A stretch of DNA of 64,000 nucleotides from Neobacillus sp. DY30 (GCF_030123065.1 NZ_CP126093.1:3538001-3602000), one strand, 5' to 3'. Positions 46,319 through 55,275 are shown, numbered from the stretch's first letter. Translations and numbers: made by a program. Notes: generated by a model from the sequence alone, not told the origin.

Positions 46319-48820
46319 ATGAGGAAACTTTCCTGTTTATTGATGTCCATTCATTTACTTGCTTCCTTACTACCTCCGATTAGTCTTGCACAAAGACAAA
46401 GTGAAACTGATGTCGAGCTTTGGAAAGTCGTTAAACCTCTAAATACTACCCTTACTTTTTTAAACACAGGAGCTCATCCAGACGATGAACAAAGTGATTT
46501 ACTTGCTTATTTATCACGTGGATTGGGTATTAAAACAGCTAGCTTAATCGCTAACCGTGGTGAAGGTGGTCAAAACGCCATTGGAATTGAATTTGGGAAT
46601 GCCCTTGGTATTATTCGCTCAAAGGAGATGATCGAAGCAGCAAAGGTAAATGGTGTAAAAGCCAATCATTTAAGCGAAACAACATCAGATTCAATATACG
46701 ATTTTGGTTTTTCAAAATCACCAGAGGAAACTCTTGAAAAATGGGGAGAAGAAGTGACGTACGAACGTCTAATCAAATTTATTAGAACGTATCAGCCAGA
46801 CATTGTAATGCCTTCTTTCGAAAATGTTGACAGCCAGCACGGACATCATCGATTGATGGCTGTTCTATCAGAAAAGGCATTTAAAGATGCAGCCGATCCA
46901 AATGTTTTCCCTGATCAACTGAAGAATGGCATAAAGACATGGCAAATTAAGAAGTTTTATTTACCTGCGAATGCTAGTACAGCAACAACCACTATCGAAA
47001 TCGGTGATTTTGACCCAATCTATGGAATGAGTTACCCACAACTAGGTGAAGCATCAAGATATCTTCACAAAAGCCAGGGAATGGGAAATGCTATTCCTGT
47101 TGCACCTAGACAATTACATCTTAAATTAACTGAATCAGCTTTACAAACAGATTCAAATGATCTTTTTGCAGGTATTCCGTATGACTTCCATGCTTGGGCG
47201 GATATCATTCCAGCAGGGAACGTTAGTGAGCAGTTGAATACTTTACAAAACCAATTAGAAGGTATTATTAAACTGTATCCAGACCGTGAAACGATACTAC
47301 CGGAATCACAAAAGGCTTTAAGGGCTGTACAAAATATAATTTCCAGTACAAAATCAGCCAATATCGATAACAGCCTTAAAAATGACTTGCTTCATAAGCT
47401 TGAAATAAAAGCAGAACAACTGCAGCAAGTAAGTTTCGTTTCTTCCAGCCTTGCTGTTGATACTGAGATCGGTTCTTATGTATTGACTCAGGATGAAAAA
47501 ACTCAAGTAACTGTTAAGGTTACAAATGAAGGTAAAGAAAAAATCCAACATATTAAAACCGCTTTACATACTCCTGATAATTGGAAACATGAAGGTGTAA
47601 TGAACGTAAACCATCTTAAGCCAGGTGAATCAAAGACCGTTACCTTTAATGTCACAGTTCCTTCTGATGCAGAATATTACCAACCTTATGGTGATGATGT
47701 CATTAAAGTACAACTAGCATTTAAGGAAAAAGGTGTTATAACCACATCTGTCATCGATTTAGACAACACAGTGAGTGTACTCCCTGAATTAGGTGTTACA
47801 CCTGACCCAGTGAATATCACTGTTAATACTGCAGATGTACAAGATGAAATTCCTATCACTGTTAAAGTGAAAAACTATGCTAATGGTTCTAAAAACGCAA
47901 AGGTTTCTTTAAATCTTCCTGATGGCTGGACGAGTGAACCAGCAGCTACAAACGTGAACTTACCTAAAAGATATGAAGAAAAAGAAGTGTCGTTCACATT
48001 AGTTCCTCCTTCTACAGTTGTGGATGGTCATTTCTCTATCGCAGCGATTGCTGAAGCAGATGATAAAACTTTTGATATGACAGTACAAGAAATTAAATAT
48101 GATCACATTAATGACTCCCACTTTATGTACTCTTCAAACATTTATGGTGTGGCTTTTGAGTTATTAAAACCAGCCAATCTGAAGGTTGGTTATATTGACA
48201 GCGGCTTTGATACGATTGCGGATTCTTTACAAAATGCTGGATTTGATATTACCCAGATAACACTAGAAGAATTAGCAAGTGGTGATCTTTCTAAATTTGC
48301 TACGATTGTCGCTGGAATCCGGTCGACTCTTGGAAGACCAGACCTATTGCAAAATAACGCCCGTTTGCTTGACTATGTGAAAAACGGTGGACATCTAGTC
48401 ATGCAGTATGTAACTGCTGGAGATCCATGGAATAGAGGTGCATTTACACCGCCATATCCATTAGAAATAGGATCACCTTCTATTCGTGTCCGTGTCACTG
48501 ACGAAAATGCAAAGGTTACCGTTACTCAGCCGGAACATGAACTCTTTAACAAGCCAAATAAGATTAACGATACTGACTGGGACGGATGGGTACAAGAAAG
48601 AGCTCTCTACTTCCCAACTATATGGGATGCAAACTATCAAACATTCGTCTCCATGGCAGATCCAGGTGAAGCTCCATTCAACAGTGGTATCCTAATGGCG
48701 GAATACGGTGAAGGAACATTCCTATACACCAACCTTGTATTCTATCGTCAAATCAATGCCCAAGTTCCGGGAGGATATCGAATTTTCACGAACTTAATTA
48801 GCTACGGTTCAAATAACTAG
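46319..48820 (+). CDS. Secreted PIG-L-family deacetylase, multi-domain
   Basis: 833 residues. Signal peptide 1-24 (cleavage near SLA-QRQ). A PIG-L/LmbE zinc deacetylase domain follows with AHPDDE (52-57) and HGHH (174-177), the zinc ligands. Residues ~380-600 contain two NEW3-type beta-sandwich domains (VTVKVTNEGKEKI, ITVKVKNYANGSK). The last ~200 residues (from KVGYIDSGFDTI) look like a class I glutamine-amidotransferase-like Rossmann domain without catalytic Cys. It likely removes acetyl groups from an extracellular amino-sugar. ATG 46319 is set by GAAAGGGG 8 bases upstream. Confidence 0.85.
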   Translation: MRKLSCLLMSIHLLASLLPPISLAQRQSETDVELWKVVKPLNTTLTFLNTGAHPDDEQSDLLAYLSRGLGIKTASLIANRGEGGQNAIGIEFGNALGIIRSKEMIEAAKVNGVKANHLSETTSDSIYDFGFSKSPEETLEKWGEEVTYERLIKFIRTYQPDIVMPSFENVDSQHGHHRLMAVLSEKAFKDAADPNVFPDQLKNGIKTWQIKKFYLPANASTATTTIEIGDFDPIYGMSYPQLGEASRYLHKSQGMGNAIPVAPRQLHLKLTESALQTDSNDLFAGIPYDFHAWADIIPAGNVSEQLNTLQNQLEGIIKLYPDRETILPESQKALRAVQNIISSTKSANIDNSLKNDLLHKLEIKAEQLQQVSFVSSSLAVDTEIGSYVLTQDEKTQVTVKVTNEGKEKIQHIKTALHTPDNWKHEGVMNVNHLKPGESKTVTFNVTVPSDAEYYQPYGDDVIKVQLAFKEKGVITTSVIDLDNTVSVLPELGVTPDPVNITVNTADVQDEIPITVKVKNYANGSKNAKVSLNLPDGWTSEPAATNVNLPKRYEEKEVSFTLVPPSTVVDGHFSIAAIAEADDKTFDMTVQEIKYDHINDSHFMYSSNIYGVAFELLKPANLKVGYIDSGFDTIADSLQNAGFDITQITLEELASGDLSKFATIVAGIRSTLGRPDLLQNNARLLDYVKNGGHLVMQYVTAGDPWNRGAFTPPYPLEIGSPSIRVRVTDENAKVTVTQPEHELFNKPNKINDTDWDGWVQERALYFPTIWDANYQTFVSMADPGEAPFNSGILMAEYGEGTFLYTNLVFYRQINAQVPGGYRIFTNLISYGSNN

Positions 48821-48832
48821 GTCGATTTAATT

Positions 48833-48885
48833 AGAGGTCTTTCCCAAAACTACATAGAATTATGTAGTATTTGGGAAAGACCTCT
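48833..48885. terminator. Long perfect terminator hairpin
   Basis: Arms of ~24 bp (48833-48856 and 48861-48885, one extra base) with loop GAAT. The hairpin is far longer than usual, though the T-run is weak. Confidence 0.75.
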
Positions 48886-49036
48886 GTCCTTGTAAAGCCC
48901 TATAAATTAAGAAAATGAAGTGTCCATTCACGTCATTTTCTTTTTCAAGTATTCCATCTTAAAACAAATATAAAATTACCATCTATTCCCTATATAAAGT
49001 CTGCCGATATAGGCCAAATAGTTGAGAAAATTAACT

Positions 49037-49561
49037 TTATTTCATTTTTTCAAGCGGAATAGGGAACATTTTTAACAAAAATAGAATCCAAATAACAGAT
49101 AATCCCCAAGCTAATAGCGGTTTTTTATGATGGATGAACAACATTGGAAACATGACGATATTAAATACCACTGACCATGTCATACTCCAGCCATTATGAT
49201 GCCTTATTAAGTTTAAATAATGAAGATTTATGTATTCCAATATGGAATAGAGAAACACCCAGAACGAAACCCACATTCCCTGCTTCCATCTTATATTTGG
49301 AAAACGCCCTAAAAAAAGTAATATCGTCGACGGATAACCAATAAAAATAATCATTAGGCTTATAATGGTATGATTTAGGAGTACATTCTCCAAAAACAAT
49401 GTTTCTTTATACGTCCACATCCAATAATTATAGAATAAAAAATTCTTTAATAAATCACCGACCATAAAAAATAAGGTGGTTGGATAATATTCACGCCAAT
49501 TTCTCCAATCACCCCATATTATTGCTGCAAATAGGAAAAGTGCAACATAGAGTAAGAGCAT
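49037..49561 (-). CDS. CBO0543-family membrane protein
   Basis: 174 residues with about five membrane helices. The YYPTTLFFMVGDLLKNFLFYNYWMW and FNIVMFPMLFIHHKKPLLAW stretches identify the CBO0543 family found in spore-formers, function unknown. ATG 49561 has GGAGTGG 6-8 bases upstream; a GTG three codons earlier has no site. Single gene. Confidence 0.75.
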   Translation of the reverse strand: MLLLYVALFLFAAIIWGDWRNWREYYPTTLFFMVGDLLKNFLFYNYWMWTYKETLFLENVLLNHTIISLMIIFIGYPSTILLFLGRFPNIRWKQGMWVSFWVFLYSILEYINLHYLNLIRHHNGWSMTWSVVFNIVMFPMLFIHHKKPLLAWGLSVIWILFLLKMFPIPLEKMK

Positions 49562-49727
49562 TTTTTCCACTCCAGGTTTTTATCTATAGTTTTCCCAATT
49601 TTTGCGGTTATTACGGTACTATTTACAATTATTTTGGTAGGTCGTTATTTTTAAATACAACTGTATAAGAAGAAAATTTTTAGGAATAATAGTTGAGATA
49701 ATAATCGAATGTAGGAGGCTAACGTAG

Positions 49728-49892
49728 GTGAAGTCAAAGAATGGGAAATCAAACAAAGAATTAAACAATGAACCAGTATTAACAAACGAAACAGGCACCT
49801 TACAAACTAACAAAAGTATCCCTGCCCAAGAAGACGGTTTTCGATATGATTACAACGACTCCTCTGATTTTAACGATAATAAAATGTCCTAA
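49728..49892 (+). CDS. Small hydrophilic protein, 54 residues
   Basis: A GTG start with AGGAGG 9 bases upstream begins an open frame, MKSKNGKSNKELNNEP..., that is rich in Asn, Asp, Ser and Lys and contains no Cys. A 10-bp hairpin follows at 49895-49922. The composition resembles small spore-associated proteins of Bacilli, but I do not recognise the family. It is too short for default gene prediction cut-offs. Confidence 0.55.
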   Translation: MKSKNGKSNKELNNEPVLTNETGTLQTNKSIPAQEDGFRYDYNDSSDFNDNKMS

Positions 49893-49894
49893 TG

Positions 49895-49922
49895 GTGAAC
49901 CGCAGATAAAAATGCGGTTCAC
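49895..49922. terminator. Hairpin, probable terminator
   Basis: GTGAACCGCA / TGCGGTTCAC perfect 10-bp stem between convergent genes; no T run in either direction, so it could also be an RNA stabiliser. Confidence 0.5.
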
Positions 49923-49929
49923 ACTATCA

Positions 49930-50493
49930 TTAGCGTTTCTGACAAAAAATTGATTGCCAACCCTCTTGTTCATTCTCTTCAAAATAAAGAACCTTCCAAT
50001 CTCCAAATTCCGCCAACAACTCATTGGACTTTAGTTTGTATTGGTCCGATACTCCTTGCTCCTCTATGTAGGGTGATTGATAGTATGTTTCCATAAAGAA
50101 ATAACCCCCATCTTTTAAAACATTCTTCACAATTGGAAACAGTGAACGATCTAGGTAATAGGACATAACAATAAAGTCAAAGGGGTTATTTGGCCAATTT
50201 AACGTATCCAAATCTGTTAAATCGGTTACTCGAGGCTGCACACTTAGATTATCTTTGGCTGCCTGTTCTTGGACATAGTTGATAGCAACGTCTGAAATAT
50301 CAATTGCCTCGACTTGATTGTTCATTCCTGCAAGGAACAAACTGTTTCCACCAAGACCACAAGCAATATCCAATGCCGTCCCCCCTTCCTTAAAATAAGA
50401 TGCCAGATTCTTTAATCTTGGATTGGGTTGAGGTTCCTTTAGCTGAGTGATTCGATCCAGATGTTTCAAATTCCATTTGTCTTTTGTGTTCAT
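49930..50493 (-). CDS. Class I SAM-dependent methyltransferase (TehB/thiopurine-like)
   Basis: 187 residues. Motif I ALDIACGLGGNSLFLA (40-55), acidic VEAIDIS, and FDFIVMSYYLDRSLF. The layout resembles the TehB/tellurite-type small methyltransferases; the substrate cannot be assigned. A single ATG start at 50493 with GGAGGTTGTTGT upstream. Confidence 0.83.
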   Translation of the reverse strand: MNTKDKWNLKHLDRITQLKEPQPNPRLKNLASYFKEGGTALDIACGLGGNSLFLAGMNNQVEAIDISDVAINYVQEQAAKDNLSVQPRVTDLTDLDTLNWPNNPFDFIVMSYYLDRSLFPIVKNVLKDGGYFFMETYYQSPYIEEQGVSDQYKLKSNELLAEFGDWKVLYFEENEQEGWQSIFCQKR

Positions 50494-50623
50494 ACAACAA
50501 CCTCCTATGTTTCCTCATGGGGCAACTCTCTTGCTATATTCCTAGATTTTAACATAAATCTACGTAATCTACATATAATTCAAACTATTTTAATTATCAA
50601 TCTTCTGCCATTATTCCAAAAAA

Positions 50624-50647
50624 AAGGTGCTAGCTCATATGCACCTT
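50624..50647 (-). terminator. Minus-strand terminator without an obvious gene
   Basis: AAGGTGC / GCACCTT stem followed on the minus strand by T9. It lies beyond the terminator of the fragment at 50743, so the two act in tandem or this one serves an unseen transcript. Confidence 0.6.
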
Positions 50648-50691
50648 GACTGTAGTAGCCGTTTTAAGCAGGTCTATAAAAATCAAAAAAT

Positions 50692-50730
50692 AAGGAAAGC
50701 ATTCTGTTTAGGCCCAGGACGCTTTCCTAT
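50692..50730 (-). terminator. Terminator of the dehydrogenase fragment
   Basis: AGGAAAGC / GCTTTCCT stem, followed by TATTTTTTG on the minus strand. Confidence 0.7.
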
Positions 50731-50742
50731 TAAAGAGAATAA

Positions 50743-51240
50743 CTAGGCTTTTGGTTTTTCTTTTCCCATCGAGTCAAATAATTGTATAGATGATAAGGCA
50801 TTGAATGGTAAGGTTACATTGTGTTTAAGCCCTTCGTTGTAAGCCGCTTTTAAGTCTTTAAGTAAAACAGCTAAGGCAGTGTCCGCTGTCCATTCAGAAA
50901 CATCTCTCCAATTTCTAGCCACCCAGCTATCACCTGTACTTACCTTTAACAAGCTAACGACCTCTTCTTGAGGTAAGCCATAGTGATTTGCTAATTTAAG
51001 TCCTTCCGCTACAGCATTCATGTTAATTCCGAGAATCATATTATTTACTAATTTTGCTACTTGGCTGTTGCCTGGTTCCTCGCCATAGTAGAATGTATTA
51101 GATCCAATGGCATCGAAGTAGGGTTTAAAAGATTTTACGATTTCTTCTGAACCAGAAGCCATAATGGATAATGTTCCAGCTTGAGCACCTGAAGCACCAC
51201 CACTTACTGCAGCGCTACCGCCCATTATTGGTTTTTTATT
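50743..51240 (-). pseudogene. 3-hydroxyisobutyrate dehydrogenase-like gene, 5' half deleted
   Basis: From about 51235 leftward the frame reads GGSAAVSGGASGAQAGTLSIMASG, then KLVNNMILGINMNAVAEGL and LLKDLKAAYNEG, the C-terminal half of a 6-phosphogluconate/3-hydroxyisobutyrate dehydrogenase-family protein (beta-hydroxyacid dehydrogenase). The NAD-binding GxGxxG domain is missing. The in-frame codons before this are antisense to the LysR remnant. So a deletion removed the 5' half together with the start of the divergent LysR gene. It is probably non-functional. Confidence 0.78.
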
Positions 51241-51244
51241 TTTC

Positions 51245-51835
51245 CCAAAAATCATTAAAGGGTTTAATAGTTTGTTCCCCGACATAAAAATAAACATCTC
51301 TGAAGAAGATTCAAATAGTGTTAAACAGGAAGTACGTGACGGAATATTGGATTTTGGAGTTGTCATGCTGCCGGCGGATGAAAAGGAGTTTGATATAACT
51401 CCCTTTGTTTATGAGGAACTAGCGCTCTTTGTCCACTATACCCATCGATTAGCACATAGGGAAAAAGTTGATTTAAGTGAGTTAAAAAATGAAAACTTTA
51501 TTTTATTTAACCAAGAACTAATTTATAACCTCATTATTCAAAAATGCCTAGGAGCAGGTTTTCGTCCGAGAATTGCTTATGAAATATCTGAGTGGGGTTT
51601 TATTAGTGAAATGATTGGTGAGAACATAGGCATTTCGATTTGTCCAAAACCTATATCAAAAAAAATGAATCAAGATTTAATAAAGGTAATCTCCATTGAA
51701 AATCCAAGTATTCCTTGGAATCTAGGATTTATCTCAAAAAAGAGAAAACAACTTCACCTGCAGTACGTGAATTTATCAAGTATATTTCTGAACTATTACC
51801 TATTAAATTATGATATGGGCTTGGCACCTTTTTAA
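51245..51835 (+). pseudogene. LysR-family regulator, N-terminal DNA-binding half deleted
   Basis: The frame reads IIKGFNSLFPDIKINISEED..., the start of a LysR effector-binding domain, and continues through YEELALFVHYTHRLA and EMIGENIGISICPK to the normal C-terminus (about 190 residues). The winged helix-turn-helix (~90 residues) is absent. It abuts the dehydrogenase remnant head to head, as LysR genes often do with the gene they control. Without a DNA-binding domain it should be inactive. Confidence 0.78.
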
Positions 51836-51902
51836 AATTCTACTTATTACCATTTATAATATTAATATATTGGCTTTAGTTCTATCTGTAGCGGCATAAA
51901 AA

Positions 51903-51933
51903 AGCGACTGTTCATAATTGAACAATCGCCTTC
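51903..51933. terminator. Bidirectional terminator
   Basis: GCGACTGTTCA / TGAACAATCGC stem with A6 on one side and CTTCTTT on the other. Confidence 0.7.
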
Positions 51934-52022
51934 TTTAGCTTTATATTTGTGTAAAAACACTTCACTGGACTTAAAGAATTTCAAAAAATATCGTTTTAGC
52001 ACTAGCATTCTTCGTTAAGAAG

Positions 52023-52406
52023 CTACTGCTGAATGATTTGAATAAGATTGCCACAGGTGTCGTCGAAAACAGCTATTGTGACATTGCCCATTTTTGTCGG
52101 CTCCATCGTAAACTTCACTCCGTTTTCCACAAGTCGTTTGTATTCTTCATGAATATCTGCAACGCCAAACATTGTTGCAGGGATGCCTTCGGAGGATATC
52201 CTCTTTTGGTATTCCTTAGCGGCAGGATGAACATTGGGTTCGAGCAAAAGTTCAGTACCGTTTTGCTCATCTGCAGAAACAAGCGTTATCCATCTATATT
52301 CTCCAGTTGGAACATCGTGCTTTTTTATAAAGCCAAGCTTTTTTGTATAAAATTTTAATGCCTCGTCTTGATCTTCAACAAATAGACTGGTAACAACGAT
52401 TTTCAT
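52023..52406 (-). CDS. VOC-superfamily (glyoxalase-like) protein
   Basis: 127 residues in two beta-alpha-beta-beta-beta modules: VTSLFVEDQDEALKFYTKKLGF at the start and FGVADIHEEYKRLVENGV in the middle. The closing FDDTCGNLIQIIQ has Asn/Gln rather than a Glu metal ligand. Such proteins bind small compounds or detoxify them. It is 33 bases downstream of the ArsR-type regulator and is probably co-transcribed and controlled by it. Confidence 0.82.
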   Translation of the reverse strand: MKIVVTSLFVEDQDEALKFYTKKLGFIKKHDVPTGEYRWITLVSADEQNGTELLLEPNVHPAAKEYQKRISSEGIPATMFGVADIHEEYKRLVENGVKFTMEPTKMGNVTIAVFDDTCGNLIQIIQQ

Positions 52407-52439
52407 ACTGTATTTCCTCCTTTGATTTAATTTATTAAA

Positions 52440-52718
52440 TTACTCTATCCATCCTTTTAGCAAATTTTTAAGCGGTTCGTTGTTGAATCGTATTACTCGA
52501 TATTTTCCCTTTCTTATGGATTTCACGAGTCCTGCATCTTCCAATACAGAAAGATGTTTAGCTATTGCTTGTCTCGAAATGGAAAGGTTATGCTTCATAA
52601 TAAGACGTACCGTTAGTTCATACAACGTCAACTCGTTACGTTCGGTTAGTTCGTCTAAAATGAGCCTTCGCGTTGAGTCACTTAGTGCTTTAAAAATGGC
52701 GTCTTTGTCCCAATTCAT
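52440..52718 (-). CDS. ArsR-family HTH regulator, apparently leaderless
   Basis: 92 residues: MNWDKDAIFKALSDSTRRLILDEL and SISRQAIAKHLSVLEDAGLVKSIRKGKYRVIRFN form a winged helix-turn-helix of the ArsR type used with VOC/SRPBCC genes. The consensus promoter places -10 (52725-52730) six bases before ATG 52718, so the mRNA would have no leader and there is no Shine-Dalgarno. Longer in-frame starts cross the promoter. It heads an operon with the VOC gene. Confidence 0.82.
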   Translation of the reverse strand: MNWDKDAIFKALSDSTRRLILDELTERNELTLYELTVRLIMKHNLSISRQAIAKHLSVLEDAGLVKSIRKGKYRVIRFNNEPLKNLLKGWIE

Positions 52719-52724
52719 ATTTAG

Positions 52725-52754
52725 AGTATAAGTAACCCTGTGGTTGCTTGTCAA
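52725..52754 (-). promoter_or_regulatory. Consensus promoter of the ArsR-type gene
   Basis: Minus strand TTGACA (52749-52754), 18-base spacer, TATACT (52725-52730). Transcription would start at or next to the ATG. Confidence 0.65.
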
Positions 52755-52766
52755 GAACAAGTAACC
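52742..52766. promoter_or_regulatory. Inverted repeat over the -35 of the ArsR-type gene
   Basis: GGTTGCTTG and CAAGTAACC flank TCAAGAA: an imperfect dyad covering the -35, well placed as an autoregulatory operator. Confidence 0.45.
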
Positions 52767-52841
52767 GTAGAGTTGCATGATAAAAATGGAACACCCTTTA
52801 CCGAAGATTTTAGCACTAACTAAACTCTACAACAAAAAAAT

Positions 52842-52866
52842 TAAGAGAGCTCTGAGACTCTCTTAT
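52842..52866. terminator. Terminator of the DUF1906 gene
   Basis: TAAGAGAG / CTCTCTTA stem; T7 on the minus strand. Confidence 0.75.
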
Positions 52867-52878
52867 AACAACGATTGA

Positions 52879-53733
52879 TTACCATAAAAAATCTAAGATA
52901 TTGGATTGGATAAGATTCGTGTCAATGTTACAGGTTTCGCCGTCAATTCCATATTGCCAAATGGAAACTGGTATGTTTTCGGGTGCCCCTGGCTGGAATT
53001 GCGGTGCATTGGCCTGCGGAGTTACGCCGGGATCTGGGTTACTACTCCAAATGATGGTTTGAGATTGAACATTCTGATTGGAGAAAATAGCTGCTGTGTA
53101 TGCGGTGTTAAGAGGACTTTCGTGGGTAAAGACACCGTAGATACCAGGCTTATAAGGTGAACCTAGTAAAGTATCAACCCATCCACGGATAAATGCTTCA
53201 TCCACAGGGTATGACGGTTCAATATCAGCGAAAATCGCTTTCCCCTCCGGGATTCCTATTTGTTGTGCATAGGCAATCGCCGCTTGTGCTTCCAGCGTCC
53301 CTCTTTCATAAGTTGTCGCGTTTGTAAAATGGTTGTAAATCGGGATAATCTTAATCCCTTGTTGATGAAGAAGCTCCACTTCTTCAGGTGTCAAACCAGC
53401 CGATACCCCTTCCTTGGTGTCCAGATATCTTCCAAAGACAGAAGGCTTCCCATAGTTATCCACTACACATTGTAAAAATGCTTGGTCTAGCGGACTAGCC
53501 GTATCGACTCCCCATAAAATTTGGGTCGGCTCCTGTTGTGTAGCTGGTTCTGGTTGTGACTGAGGTGATTTATCTGGCGCCGCCCCTTCTTTACCTATCT
53601 TCGTTACAGTTTGTGGTTCATTTATAGGTTCTGTAGTAGGTTGCATGTTATTTTGGTGAGACAAAACAAGGAGGATTGGGAGGACAAGTAAAACGCCTAA
53701 TAAAATGACCCAAAACAATTTGCCTGTTTTCAT
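52879..53733 (-). CDS. Membrane-anchored DUF1906 glycoside-hydrolase-like protein
   Basis: 284 residues. N-terminal membrane anchor (about 6-24), a Pro/Gln/Glu-rich linker (about 30-65), then a TIM-barrel domain of the Rv2525c/DUF1906 type: GVDTASPLDQAFLQCV, FGRYLDTKEGVSAGLTPEEV, IIPIYNHF, and FADIEPSY with acidic catalytic-like residues. It would act on cell-wall glycan outside the membrane. ATG 53733 has GGAGGAG five bases upstream; an earlier ATG at 53760 does not. Confidence 0.82.
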   Translation of the reverse strand: MKTGKLFWVILLGVLLVLPILLVLSHQNNMQPTTEPINEPQTVTKIGKEGAAPDKSPQSQPEPATQQEPTQILWGVDTASPLDQAFLQCVVDNYGKPSVFGRYLDTKEGVSAGLTPEEVELLHQQGIKIIPIYNHFTNATTYERGTLEAQAAIAYAQQIGIPEGKAIFADIEPSYPVDEAFIRGWVDTLLGSPYKPGIYGVFTHESPLNTAYTAAIFSNQNVQSQTIIWSSNPDPGVTPQANAPQFQPGAPENIPVSIWQYGIDGETCNIDTNLIQSNILDFLW

Positions 53734-54047
53734 TTTTCTCCTCCATACGACTGACTTCAAAGTTAATTTATTCGGACAGTCGTATAATAGCGTGAGGATA
53801 TTTACCCACTCCTTTAGAACGAAAAACGCCTAACATCAGTGGCTAGACGTGATTGGTGGAAAAACATACTTTATTTTACTAACCGTTAAAACAATAACCA
53901 TAAATTCATAAAACTCTTTATCAGTTAACATAATATTATTATCTCTTATATTACTCTATAATTTTATATATTAATGAATCTCGATCATTTGTGTTAAAAT
54001 TTTACAAAAGGACATCCTTGTGATTTAGTAGTATAAACCATAAAGAA
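53734..54047. other. AT-rich intergenic region
   Basis: Holds a probable minus-strand hairpin terminator near 53821-53851 and one doubtful 31-codon ORF (listed separately). Nothing else is recognised. Confidence 0.4.
53836..53931 (-). CDS. Doubtful 31-codon ORF
   Basis: ATG to TGA reading MLTDKEFYEFMVIVLTVSKI and so on, one short hydrophobic stretch. No Shine-Dalgarno is seen. Its stop codon falls in a hairpin followed by T5, as real small genes often show. Possible small membrane peptide; low confidence. Confidence 0.2.
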   Translation of the reverse strand: MLTDKEFYEFMVIVLTVSKIKYVFPPITSSH

Positions 54048-54081
54048 GCCAGAATCCATTTCTATTAAATGGTCCTGGCAA
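54048..54081 (-). terminator. Terminator of the thiamine-binding-like gene
   Basis: GCCAGAATCCATTT pairs with AAATGGTCCTGGC (one mismatch); T-rich follows on the minus strand. Confidence 0.65.
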
Positions 54082-54124
54082 TCGTTTTTAAATTTACATA
54101 ATATTATTATAAAAAGATGTAGAT

Positions 54125-54427
54125 CTATAATTTTGCTTGTACCGACTGTAACTTCCGCTGCATGGTATTTTCCTTGTCGCGTCGGTCATCAATGCGAACG
54201 TTCGTACATACTCTCTGTAAGCCTTTCTTAAACGGAACTTCATGAAGTTCGTTAACAATCTCCAGCAATAGTTTTAACTCACCTTCGATTAACGTACTCA
54301 TTGGGGTTAACTGATACTTCACCCTTCCTTCATACTGTTGAAGTACTTTTTGTATTTCAGCTACATACTCACTAACACTAGGTGTGCCTGTCCCAACTGG
54401 AATCACTGTAATATCGACAATTGCCAT
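54125..54427 (-). CDS. yqgV: MTH1187-family thiamine-binding-type protein (YqgV-like)
   Basis: 100 residues, ferredoxin-like fold of the DUF77/MTH1187 family: MAIVDITVIPVGTGTPSVSEYV, YQLTPMSTLIEGEL and KGLQRVCTNVRIDDRRD are its hallmarks. B. subtilis YqgV is the counterpart; related proteins bind thiamine. Start ATG 54427 with AGGAGG seven bases upstream. Monocistronic. Confidence 0.87.
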   Translation of the reverse strand: MAIVDITVIPVGTGTPSVSEYVAEIQKVLQQYEGRVKYQLTPMSTLIEGELKLLLEIVNELHEVPFKKGLQRVCTNVRIDDRRDKENTMQRKLQSVQAKL

Positions 54428-54644
54428 TTTACGACCTCCTGCTTTCTTCATTCCTCATTAGAATATCATGAATATAGGCAAGACAAAAATCTAATGCAAT
54501 TAATTTAGGACTAGATATACTGGGACAGAACATCAAAATTACTGAAATAACCCAACGAATGTAACCAAAATCACTATATAATTATAAATTAACTTGATAG
54601 TCATTTTTATTTAGATAAGGGAATAGACAAGGTGAGTGAAAAAA

Positions 54645-55076
54645 TTGAAAAACAGATTAAAATTTATAGGATTTCCTTTTCGTCAAAAAAATGAAACAAG
54701 TCTTCAAATAAAAAAGCTTAAAGTGTGCAGTGGAATAAGGACAATCAGCATAACCGTTCAAGTTGCAGATACTCCCAAAAAAAGAGATAAGGGCTTAATG
54801 TTTGTTAAAAACTTGCCTGAAAACGAGGGAATGCTATTTGTGTTTTCAGCAAAAACATATGGCGGTTTCTGGATGAAAAACACCTTAATTCCTTTATCCA
54901 TTGCTTTTCTTGATTCAGATGGAAAGATTTTAAGAATATTAGATATGGTGCCATGTAAAGATGATTTTTGTCCTACTTATGATCCTGAAATTTATTATCA
55001 TTATGCACTTGAAGTCAATTTGGGATGGTTTGATAGGAATCAAATCAAAGAAGGGGATTTTGTAATGTTTGTTTGA
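54645..55076 (+). CDS. DUF192 family protein
   Basis: About 143 residues with the DUF192 signature: VQVADTPKKRDKGLMF, ENEGMLFVF, GGFWMKNTLIPLSIAFLDSDGKI. Family members are found in many bacteria and archaea, often exported; here no clear signal peptide is present. Function unknown. TTG 54645 is 10 bases from AAGGTG; a GTG at 54636 is nearly in contact with it. Both are possible. Confidence 0.82.
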   Translation: MKNRLKFIGFPFRQKNETSLQIKKLKVCSGIRTISITVQVADTPKKRDKGLMFVKNLPENEGMLFVFSAKTYGGFWMKNTLIPLSIAFLDSDGKILRILDMVPCKDDFCPTYDPEIYYHYALEVNLGWFDRNQIKEGDFVMFV

Positions 55077-55127
55077 AATCATCCCACCTATTTATCACAA
55101 GACAGTATCAATATGTGAGAAAATAAA

Positions 55128-55161
55128 AAACCATCTATATACTACAAAAAATAGACGGTTT
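55128..55161. terminator. Terminator after DUF192
   Basis: AAACCATCTAT / ATAGACGGTTT stem with one mismatch. Confidence 0.6.
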
Positions 55162-55275
55162 ATGTAGAAATTATTTAGGGGTGGCAGCACAAATTTCCTT
55201 CTCCCTTTTCGAGAGCAGATTTCAGACTTTCAAGAACACTAAACCGTCTGGTGTAAAATATTAAAAATACTTATT

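Noticed and set aside
51241..51366. N-terminal 42 residues of the dehydrogenase-like frame
   Set aside because: They are the reverse complement of the conserved LysR effector domain, so they are not protein sequence of this family.
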